Source: Streptomyces sp. S.PB5 | GTDB taxonomy: Bacteria > Actinomycetota > Actinomycetes > Streptomycetales > Streptomycetaceae | Reading direction: 5' to 3' | Length of the DNA: 45,361 nt | Assembly (NCBI RefSeq): GCF_030403745.1 | Contig: NZ_JAQMWP010000038.1 | Location: forward strand, 1-45,361 | The notes under the pieces: generated by a model | Told to the model about the DNA's origin: nothing | Seen by the model: only the letters and a program-made list of their open reading frames with translations | The model's database searches: none | Translations under genes and position numbers: made by a program | In this document: piece after piece, positions 8,093 through 15,263 of the stretch | How positions within the stretch are numbered: position 1 is the first letter of the stretch | Layout of the letters: each line of letters opens with the position of its first letter

Positions 8093-9868
8093 GTGGGCCT
8101 GCGCAGCTTCCTCACCGACGCCTGGTCGTGGCTGAACTACAAGCCCGTCATGGCCGGCACGCACGATGGGCGCCCTCACCGCGCCCTCGCCCCTGAGCTG
8201 GGGGCCAGTTGGCTCCCGGATGACGCGGTACGTCGCCTGGCCGCGTACAAGCTCCTGGCGGCTTACGACTCGAATCAGGCCGGTGAACTCGCCGCCCTGG
8301 CCGGGAACGAATCAGCGGCCGAGCGCCGCGAGTTCGGGGAGCCCTCGGCCTTCGTCGACACCGCGCTGGCTCACATGCTCGGCAAGAATCAGCAGATCAT
8401 TGTGCCTGGCGCTGAGCATGCCAGCGATGACGATCCTGCACCTGAAGCAATCGCGGCGGCGGAAGTGCAGCAGCGTCTACGCGACTGGGCGGAAGCGGAG
8501 TTGCTTCCCTTGCGGATGCAGGCCGCGGAGCGCAAGGCGGTGCTGCTTGGCGACGGTATCTACCTACTGGCGTGGGATCCCTCGAAGAATCGGGTGCGCC
8601 TGAAGACGTACGATCCCGGCTTCTACTTTCCTGTCCTTGAGGACGACGCTGACCCCGGCGATTTCCCGACCAGAGTGCACCTGGCCTGGGAGACCCCCGA
8701 GGACCCGAAGCGAGGCGTCAAGGCAAAGCTGCGCAGGATCACCTATGAGTTGGGGCCGATCATCTCGCCCACTCGCAGCGTCACCGCTCCGGGCGGATGG
8801 GATGGGCGGGAGCCTGACGAAGACGGCGCGGAAGATCTCCTGCCCGGCCGCGGCAACATGTCTCTGCTGGAGACTGGCGTGATCGAGCGGATCTATCCAT
8901 GGGCGCCGGACAGACCATCTGCCGTCACCTGCTACCTGACGGATGCCGAGTGGCTGCTGGAGGATCTGCGACACGGACAGTCCCTGGATGACCTGCCACT
9001 GGACAGGGCCACGTTCCGTACACGCGCCGACGGAGCGACCCTGCACAAGCTGGACCTGCAGATCGACTTCCTGCCGATCGTCCACATCAGCAACAGCGTC
9101 GCCGACGGTGAGCACTTCGGTCAGTCCTCACTGGCCAAGGTCATGCAGGTCCTGGACGAGCTCGCAGAGACAGACACAGACTCCGCGAAGGCCTCCGCGA
9201 CAACCGGGGCACCAATCATCGGTCTGGCCGGCGCTCGGGCGGAAGTCGATCGCGTCACTGGACGGCCGAGGCCTCTGGCCGTTCAGCCCGGCACCGTGTT
9301 CCAGCTCAGCGATGGGGGCCGGATGGATGTGCTGGACACGTCGGGGCAACTCGCTGAGCTTCGGGCCCGAACTGAGGAAGTTCGGGACCGGGCAGCGGTC
9401 AACGCCCGTCTTCCCGCAGTGAGCCTGGGCACCGTGGATCCGTCCGATGTTCCGAGCGGCTATGCCCTGCAACTCTCCTTGGGGCCTTTGGACTCACTCG
9501 TCGACTCGATGCGGCTGGCGCGTGCCCACAAGTACGTGCTGCTCCTCAAGCTCGTCCAACGGCTCCATCAAGCTGGGCAGGCTGAGGGATGGCCGGTGGG
9601 CGAGACCCTGGCCGCGCAACTGGTCTTCGGCCCGCATACCCCGACCGACAGGACGGGGATCCTGGACGAGGTCGTCAAGGGTGTGACGGCCAACGTGCTC
9701 TCGCTGGAGACCGGGGTCCGGATGCTTCAGGACGCCGGATATCCGATCGAGGACGCGCGTGAAGAGGTTCGTCGTATCCAGGATCGCGCGGCACCCCGCG
9801 AGGTCCAGACCCACGCTGTGGTGCCGAACTCGCACGCCACGCACCCCATGCGTGAGGCGACACCCTAG
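8093..9868 (+). CDS. Phage portal protein
   Basis: 591 residues from GTG 8093. The open frame extends upstream to 7901, but that part is rich in Arg, Cys and Trp and unlike a portal. Residues about 1-110 contain LRSFLTDAWSWLNYKPVM and SAFVDTALAHMLGKNQQIIV, followed by a helical segment of alternating acidic and Ala residues. The long beta-rich centre includes VRLKTYDPGFYFPVLEDD and FLPIVHISNSVADGEHFGQS. The late helices (DSLVDSMRLARAHKYVLLLK) match the crown and stem of portal proteins. It would form the ring through which DNA enters the capsid. In a normal head module scaffold and capsid genes follow; here they lie 27 kb away. Confidence 0.82.
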   Translation: MGLRSFLTDAWSWLNYKPVMAGTHDGRPHRALAPELGASWLPDDAVRRLAAYKLLAAYDSNQAGELAALAGNESAAERREFGEPSAFVDTALAHMLGKNQQIIVPGAEHASDDDPAPEAIAAAEVQQRLRDWAEAELLPLRMQAAERKAVLLGDGIYLLAWDPSKNRVRLKTYDPGFYFPVLEDDADPGDFPTRVHLAWETPEDPKRGVKAKLRRITYELGPIISPTRSVTAPGGWDGREPDEDGAEDLLPGRGNMSLLETGVIERIYPWAPDRPSAVTCYLTDAEWLLEDLRHGQSLDDLPLDRATFRTRADGATLHKLDLQIDFLPIVHISNSVADGEHFGQSSLAKVMQVLDELAETDTDSAKASATTGAPIIGLAGARAEVDRVTGRPRPLAVQPGTVFQLSDGGRMDVLDTSGQLAELRARTEEVRDRAAVNARLPAVSLGTVDPSDVPSGYALQLSLGPLDSLVDSMRLARAHKYVLLLKLVQRLHQAGQAEGWPVGETLAAQLVFGPHTPTDRTGILDEVVKGVTANVLSLETGVRMLQDAGYPIEDAREEVRRIQDRAAPREVQTHAVVPNSHATHPMREATP

Positions 9869-10341
9869 GAGGCGCGGCTGGCTCAAGAACACGGGTGGGT
9901 TAGCCGAGGAGTTGAGCGGTCAAGGCGGGAGCATGGCCGCCGACGATCACCACAGTGATGCAGGCTTACCCGAGGGCACTGCGCTGGAAGAGTGCGGCTG
10001 AGCCCGGAAGCTGCTGCGTACCGTGATCGCCGCTCACAGCACTTGATAGACACGGAGAGTGGGAGCCCGGCTGGCGACCAGTTGCGAACCGACCGTCGCC
10101 TGCTGCTGGCCAAGCGACACAGCCTCAATTACGAGGTCGGGAGCGGGTGCGCCAGATCCTCATCGAGTTCCCCTCTACGTTGGCGGCCCTGCACGCAAAG
10201 GGCCGACGAGCACGCCTGAGAATCGATGTACCCGGACAAGCGCAGGACGACCTGCTCACGGAAGCCAACTGGCCGACGCCCGGGGCCTTCCCGCACAGCG
10301 TTCAGTCCGGGCTTCCGATGCACGAGACGGACGTGGCGGTG
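9869..10341. other. 473-bp decayed stretch after the portal gene
   Basis: Only broken frames are seen: a 22-codon frame from ATG 9933, a frame from 9992 reading PEAAAYRDRRSQHLIDTESG, and another from 10147 reading RQILIEFPSTLAALHAKGRR. Together they look like a short gene split by frameshifts, possibly the head gene once next to portal. This is also the left junction of the insert that carries the Dpd island. I cannot name the ancestral gene. Confidence 0.45.
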
Positions 10342-10899
10342 TCAGCGTTGCCCTGAGAGGGTGTAGTGCTTCGCCGTCTTCACCGACTGGATCTCCAGGG
10401 TGAAGTCCTTGCCGGTGGGGCTGTCGATGTAGGTCTCCTGCTCGGCATCGGACTGGTCGGGCTCGGAGTTGACGTCCGGGTCCCGCTTCGTCTGCGTGAT
10501 CTCGTACTGGGCCGGGGCCTTGCTATTCGGCTGTACTCCGGTGATGGTCACGGATGCGGAGTGCGGTTTCACGTCCTTGCCGCCGCGCATCACCTTGAAC
10601 GTGATCGTGTAGTCCTTGGCGTCGTCGGAGTCGTTGTACGCCGTCACTGAGACATGGGGCGTGTAGGTGCGGTCACCGAAATTCGGGATGTTCGACGATG
10701 CTTTGTCGACTGCTCGGTAGGCGATGTCGATGCGGCCGCCGTCGACGGGGACCGTCGTCTGCTCGGCGTAGGTGAGAGAGCGGTCCCAGGTGCTGGTGGA
10801 GTGGTTCTGGGACACCATCCACCAGCCACCCGAGGCCAGTGCGGCGGCGCACACCGCGCCGACGCTGACGATCAGCTTCTTGTTCTGCAGATTACCCAC
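10342..10899 (-). CDS. Membrane-anchored or secreted protein with an extracytoplasmic beta domain
   Basis: 185 residues from GTG 10899, with GGGGGAAC directly upstream. Residues about 8-28 (LIVSVGAVCAAALASGGWWM) form an uncleaved signal anchor; there is no proper lipobox. The exported part is rich in Thr, Asp and Val with alternating strands (VSVTAYNDSDDAKDYTITFK, SASVTITGVQPNSKAPAQYE) and resembles the Ig-like, DUF4352-type domains common in Streptomyces exported proteins. No role in DNA modification is suggested. It is probably a passenger or host gene at the insert edge. A 14-bp palindrome lies just upstream in its promoter region. Confidence 0.6.
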   Translation of the reverse strand: MGNLQNKKLIVSVGAVCAAALASGGWWMVSQNHSTSTWDRSLTYAEQTTVPVDGGRIDIAYRAVDKASSNIPNFGDRTYTPHVSVTAYNDSDDAKDYTITFKVMRGGKDVKPHSASVTITGVQPNSKAPAQYEITQTKRDPDVNSEPDQSDAEQETYIDSPTGKDFTLEIQSVKTAKHYTLSGQR

Positions 10900-10913
10900 G
10901 GTTCCCCCATGAT

Positions 10914-10927
10914 CCTTTGATCAAAGG
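10914..10927. promoter_or_regulatory. 14-bp perfect palindrome, possible operator
   Basis: CCTTTGATCAAAGG is a perfect palindrome located 15 bp upstream of the GTG start of the 10342-10899 gene and downstream of the transporter gene. It is too AT-rich at its centre for a terminator. A dimeric repressor site is the simplest reading. Confidence 0.4.
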
Positions 10928-10962
10928 GTAACGAACCGCCCAGAGTTGTCGATCTTGCAGCC

Positions 10963-11496
10963 CTATGCGCGAGGCAGGGGTTCTGCGGCGGCGAGCTTGC
11001 GGCGGCGCAGGAAGGCGAGGACCGCGACGGCCCCGAGCGTCATCCACGCCTTTCCGAGGATCTGGCCTGGCAGGTAGTCGAAGGAGCCGAAGGCCATCCT
11101 GAGGAAGATCAGGCTGTCGGCGATCAGGCCTACCGCGTTCGAGGCGAGCATGGCGACAAGGAGCCCTCGTGTGCGGAGCGGCTCGTAAACGGCGAAGTCC
11201 ATCAGTTCGGCGACGGCGAACGCAGCGGCCGACGCGAAGGCCAGGGCCGGGTCGGCGAGGAAGTAGGAGACGACGGTGCCGACGGCGATCGCGGCGAGGA
11301 TTGCCTTGCGGCCCGCGGCCTCACGGGCGAGGTCGCGGAGCACGAGGGCCAGGCCGACCATGTAGACGCCTGCTGGCGCGTCATAGCCGAAGCCGACGGG
11401 CAGGGCCCCGATGTGCGTGACGGCCAGGTTGGCAGCCGGGATGGTGGCGATGTAGGCGACGAGCGTGGCTATACCGGTTGGAGCGGGGACCTTCAC
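10963..11496 (-). CDS. VUT/QPTR-family transporter, likely a queuosine-precursor (7-deazapurine) importer
   Basis: 177 residues from GTG 11496, with AGAAAGAAG as ribosome-binding site. Five or six hydrophobic helices are visible, including TGIATLVAYIATIPAANLAV and the family-typical YDAPAGVYMVGLALVLRDLA, where an acidic-arginine pair (RDLA) ends a helix. The ASNAVGLIADSLIFLRMAFG region also fits the VUT (YhhQ/QPTR) family. Members import preQ0/preQ1-type queuosine precursors; substrate specificity here is inferred. Streptomyces phages and prophages also carry such genes. It lies immediately beside the Dpd island, divergent from dpdE, so preQ0 salvage for DNA modification is a reasonable role alongside the queC/E/D/folE2 synthesis genes. 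Confidence 0.82.
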   Translation of the reverse strand: MKVPAPTGIATLVAYIATIPAANLAVTHIGALPVGFGYDAPAGVYMVGLALVLRDLAREAAGRKAILAAIAVGTVVSYFLADPALAFASAAAFAVAELMDFAVYEPLRTRGLLVAMLASNAVGLIADSLIFLRMAFGSFDYLPGQILGKAWMTLGAVAVLAFLRRRKLAAAEPLPRA

Positions 11497-11978
11497 GATC
11501 TTCTTTCTGTCTTGGTGTGGCAGGAACTCGCCGGCCTGCGTTGAGCGGAACGAAGGCGGGAGGCGCCCAGACAGTACAACTCACGCCACTGACACTTGCC
11601 GGGATAACTGACAAACCGCAGGTCAGCGCCTCTCCGGATTCGGCTCGGGCTGGGCCAGACGGCCGGGATCGTCTAGATCGAGACCTTGTGGGAGCGGTCA
11701 GCGGACTCGTCGGCCTCGGCGCGAGGGCCGGGTTCAGCCAAGAACATGGAGGGTTTCAGCCATCATCGTGTGCAGTCCCGGTTTCCTCACACCTTCCACC
11801 TGCCTGTTTGAGTGAGCTTGCACGGTTATGCCATATATCAACTGGCCGACTAGCGCAGTGCCTCACAGCATTTTCGAATGCTTATGCGAATCCAGGTCTG
11901 CCATCTTTGACGTTGTTGTCAGTGCCTCCGTTTAGGCTCATGAGCACTGTCATACGAGCAGGTGGGGGCGACCAGAAG
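11497..11978. other. Divergent intergenic region between the transporter and dpdE
   Basis: No gene is credible in these 480 bases. The region must hold the promoters of the minus-strand transporter and of the eight-gene dpd operon. The part from about 11820 to 11940 is clearly more AT-rich than its surroundings and contains a small dyad, GCATTTTCGAATGC (11868-11881). No match to a preQ1 riboswitch could be recognised by eye. Confidence 0.5.
11907..11936 (+). promoter_or_regulatory. Candidate promoter of the dpdE-D operon
   Basis: TTGACG (11907-11912) and TTTAGG (11931-11936) are separated by 18 bp, close to the actinobacterial vegetative consensus. A transcript from here would begin around the upstream ATG 11940 and give either a near-leaderless start or a leader of about 36 nt to ATG 11979. 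Confidence 0.4.
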
Positions 11979-14900
11979 ATGTCTTCGGGCTTCGCAGTCG
12001 GACACCTCGTCGAGTTCCAGGGGGCCCCTGGAATCGGACGAGTCGGCGCGATCACCGACGGCTCGCTGCGCGTGGACTTCTTCGAGTCCACGGCCGAGCC
12101 CAAGATCGAATCCCAGACCGTCCCCGCTGCCGCATGTGCGCGAGTGCGGTTGAAACCTCAAACACGCGTGTTTCGCCACAACCCCAGCACCGACGAGTGG
12201 ATGCCCGGTCGCGTCCTGGACGCGACTTCTGAGGGCTACTTCGTCCGGTTCCCTAACGCCGGCTACGACATGCCGGTCCGAGAATCCGAACTCCGTGTGC
12301 GCTGGAACAAGCCCGTACGTGACCCTCTTGAGGTTCTCGTGTCCGGCGGCAACGAATCCGGGCACCTCTACAACGCGCGCATTCCGATGCTGCACAACCT
12401 GGTCGCTCAACGCGCAGCGAGCGCGAGCACACCGGCCCTCCTGGCCGCTGCCGCCGAAATCTACCCACATCAGGTCCGCGCCGCGCTGACCGTGCTCTCG
12501 GACCCCGTCCAGCGGTACCTACTCGCTGATGAAGTCGGGCTCGGCAAGACCATCGAGGCTGCATACGTGGCCCTGCAGACCCTGATCGACAATCCGCAGG
12601 CACGTGTGACGTTCCTCGTTCCCGAGTCTCTGCACCGGCAGTGGGAAGCCGAACTGCGCACGAAATTCTTTACCGATGACTTCCCGAGTCGCGTAAAGGT
12701 CATCACCCACGACTCTCCCGAGGTGTGGGAGCAGCACCTGGGACGTGATCTCCTTGTGGTCGACGAAGCCCACCAGTTGGTCCAAGACCGTGATGACACT
12801 GACCCCACCTACTGCGCACTGCGCGATCTCGCGCACTCTGCGTCGAAGCTCTTGCTCCTGTCCGCGACGCCGGTCACCTCCCGTCACACCACACATCTGG
12901 GGCTCCTGCATCTACTCGATCCCGACGTATACAAGTGGAGCGAGCGGGAAGCGTTCGAGCAGCGGTACAACGACCGGGCTGAGTTGGCCAACCACGTCCT
13001 CGGCTTGAACGCAGACTTCTATCCGCTGCTGCCGTCCACGATCGGCATCATCGAGACGCTGTTGCCCCCAGAAGACGCCCGCTTCAAGCAGTTGGCGGAC
13101 CAAGTGCGCGCCCTCTTCGGCGAGGAGGAGAACCTCCTCGACGAGTCGGAGGCGGGGTTGCGGGATCTCACAGCGCGCGTCGCTACTCTTCGGGCACACA
13201 TTAGCGAGACGTACCGACTGCACCGGCGCGTGATCAGGAACCGCCGGTTGAAAGTACGCCACCAAGACGAGAACTCAGCGGCCGTCCCCTACGAGGTGCG
13301 CGGTCGCGCGGAGCCGACAAAACTGACGGCCAAGTCCCACTCCCCGGCCGCGGACAGCCTCTTGGAATGGCAGACCCGACTGTGGGGACATCTCCTTGAT
13401 GAAGAGCTTGAGGGCAAACGCGCCGACTACGCCCTGGCCCTGGCCGTGCTCGCGTCCCGTCTGGGTGGCCCGTCCGCCGACCATCTCGACGCCCTTCGCT
13501 GGCGGGTCCGCGGTGACGAAGCCGCCGCTCAGCGTGCCGGCCTGAGTGCCCGCGAGCGGGACCACCTCTCTAACGTGCCAGTGGCACCCCACGAAGCAGA
13601 GAATCTGGACAGCCTCGAATCAGAGATCACAGAAGAGGCCCACGCGTCTGAAGTCGACGACCTCATCAACGATCTCCTCCCTGCCCTGCGCAAGGGAGGA
13701 CACATCATCGTCTTCTGCGGACCAGGCTCACTCGCTTCGACGCTCACCGCGCGTCTGCGCGCACGGTTCAACAAGGTCGGCTTCTTTGAGCACACCCGCA
13801 GCGCGGGCCCTGACGCATCAGAGTCGGCCACTACTGCATGGCGGCAAGCCAGCGAGAAGGCTGCCGTTCTCATTGCGGATGACTCTGCCGAGGACGGGCT
13901 GAACCTCCAGACCGCCCAGACGGTAATCCATGTGCGGTTGCCGTGGTCGCCCAACCAACTCGAGCAGCGTCTCGGCCGCACCGACCGCTACGTCGAGTCC
14001 CACCGGCAGCGCCAGGCACCACTCCAGTTCGTGCTCACGGATGCTGAAGCGCACACCGAAGCGTGGCTGTCGCTGCTCACCGATGGATACCGCATCTTCG
14101 GCGACTCGGTGTCCACACTCCAGGACGCCATCGCGGAAGGTCTCCCTGACGTCTGGGCAGAGGCACTCGAGCACGGGCCAGAAGGCCTGCCCGGCTATTC
14201 CGAGACTGTGCAGGAGACGCTCGCCAAGGCCCTCCACGAGATCAACACCATGGACACCCTTGAGGCGATCTTCAGCACGTCCCCTCACGACATCGACTTC
14301 GCCGAGCGGCTGGCAACGTTCGAAGCTGGCTGGGACGCCACCCGCAAAGCCATGCTGGGATACACCGGCGAAGACAGTTCTGACGGAATCAAACTTCGCC
14401 ACACCACCCGTAAGATCAAGGACTGCATGTGCGAGGTCTTCGACCTCAAATCGCGCACCCTCATCTCCCCGCACCTCTACGACCGACGGAACCTCACCGA
14501 GGACGCGGCCAAGGGCACGTTCAGTAGGTCCGAGGCGCTCAAAGCCCCCGGAACACGCCTGTTCCGTATCGGGAGTCCGCTCGTCGACATGCTCGCCAAC
14601 GTTGTGTGGTGCGACGACCGCGGCCAGGCCACGGCCTTCTGGCGTGCAGACCCCAGCCACCGGGGCGAGCCGGAGCCCCACTTCGGCTTCGACTTCCTCG
14701 TCGAAGCCGACATCTCCTCGGCACTCGAACTGGCACTGCCCCTCGTGCGGAGGCCCCGCGACGCTGAAGCAGCATTGCGGCGCCAAGCTGAACAGCTCCT
14801 CCCGCCCTTCACGCTGAAGGTGTGGGTGCCGGCAGGAGCAGCCGAGGCCCTGACCGACAAGAACACCCAGAAATGGCTGGATGCTCCTTACAGGACCACC

Positions 14901-15263
14901 GACCACAACTACAACTCTGGCAACATCCACGAGTTGCTGGACCTGTTCGACGGCCAGCCCGGGTACGAAGCCTCCGCACGTGCCGCTGAGAAGGTCGCCC
15001 GAGCCGAACTCAGGCGAGTGACCAACTTGGCCGAACGGTCCGACCTGGCCCAGCAACAGGGGCAGGAGCGCCTCGCCGTCGCGAAAGCGCAGGCGGAAGC
15101 CCGACAAGCAGCTGGCCGCCTCCTGGGAGGCGAAGAGAGCTACCTGCTTGATGTCGCCATCACCGATGCCCTCGTGCAGGCACTGAGCGAACCGACGGTT
15201 CGGCTCGTGTCCGCAACCTGCTTGGTGAAGACGGGGCTCAGGAGGGTCCGTCGTGGCAACTGA
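11979..15263 (+). CDS. dpdE: DpdE, SNF2-family helicase/translocase of the Dpd system
   Basis: 1094 residues from ATG 11979, chosen because GGTGGGGG lies upstream; in-frame ATG 11940 would add 13 residues. The N-terminal 130 residues contain beta-rich segments (VGHLVEFQGAPGIGRVGAIT). The SNF2 motor follows: DEVGLGKTIEAAYV (Walker A, about residue 185), FLVPESLHRQWEAEL (Ia), VVDEAHQLV (DEAH box, about 260) and LLLLSATPVTS (III). The second RecA lobe has EDGLNLQTAQTVIHV and LEQRLGRTDRY (VI, about 665). The C-terminal 400 residues are helical. Length, motifs and operon position match DpdE, also similar to DrmD of DISARM. It would act with the following genes against unmodified DNA. The 3' end overlaps dpdF by 11 bp. 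Confidence 0.85.
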   Translation: MSSGFAVGHLVEFQGAPGIGRVGAITDGSLRVDFFESTAEPKIESQTVPAAACARVRLKPQTRVFRHNPSTDEWMPGRVLDATSEGYFVRFPNAGYDMPVRESELRVRWNKPVRDPLEVLVSGGNESGHLYNARIPMLHNLVAQRAASASTPALLAAAAEIYPHQVRAALTVLSDPVQRYLLADEVGLGKTIEAAYVALQTLIDNPQARVTFLVPESLHRQWEAELRTKFFTDDFPSRVKVITHDSPEVWEQHLGRDLLVVDEAHQLVQDRDDTDPTYCALRDLAHSASKLLLLSATPVTSRHTTHLGLLHLLDPDVYKWSEREAFEQRYNDRAELANHVLGLNADFYPLLPSTIGIIETLLPPEDARFKQLADQVRALFGEEENLLDESEAGLRDLTARVATLRAHISETYRLHRRVIRNRRLKVRHQDENSAAVPYEVRGRAEPTKLTAKSHSPAADSLLEWQTRLWGHLLDEELEGKRADYALALAVLASRLGGPSADHLDALRWRVRGDEAAAQRAGLSARERDHLSNVPVAPHEAENLDSLESEITEEAHASEVDDLINDLLPALRKGGHIIVFCGPGSLASTLTARLRARFNKVGFFEHTRSAGPDASESATTAWRQASEKAAVLIADDSAEDGLNLQTAQTVIHVRLPWSPNQLEQRLGRTDRYVESHRQRQAPLQFVLTDAEAHTEAWLSLLTDGYRIFGDSVSTLQDAIAEGLPDVWAEALEHGPEGLPGYSETVQETLAKALHEINTMDTLEAIFSTSPHDIDFAERLATFEAGWDATRKAMLGYTGEDSSDGIKLRHTTRKIKDCMCEVFDLKSRTLISPHLYDRRNLTEDAAKGTFSRSEALKAPGTRLFRIGSPLVDMLANVVWCDDRGQATAFWRADPSHRGEPEPHFGFDFLVEADISSALELALPLVRRPRDAEAALRRQAEQLLPPFTLKVWVPAGAAEALTDKNTQKWLDAPYRTTDHNYNSGNIHELLDLFDGQPGYEASARAAEKVARAELRRVTNLAERSDLAQQQGQERLAVAKAQAEARQAAGRLLGGEESYLLDVAITDALVQALSEPTVRLVSATCLVKTGLRRVRRGN

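Noticed and set aside
11478..11978. Upstream extension of the dpdE frame by up to 167 codons
   Set aside because: Composition is not coding-like, the start would lie inside the transporter gene, and a promoter and ribosome-binding site are seen before the later ATGs.
11497..11978. preQ1 riboswitch before the transporter or dpdE
   Set aside because: No sequence resembling the short preQ1-I aptamer could be seen on either strand; only weak dyads.
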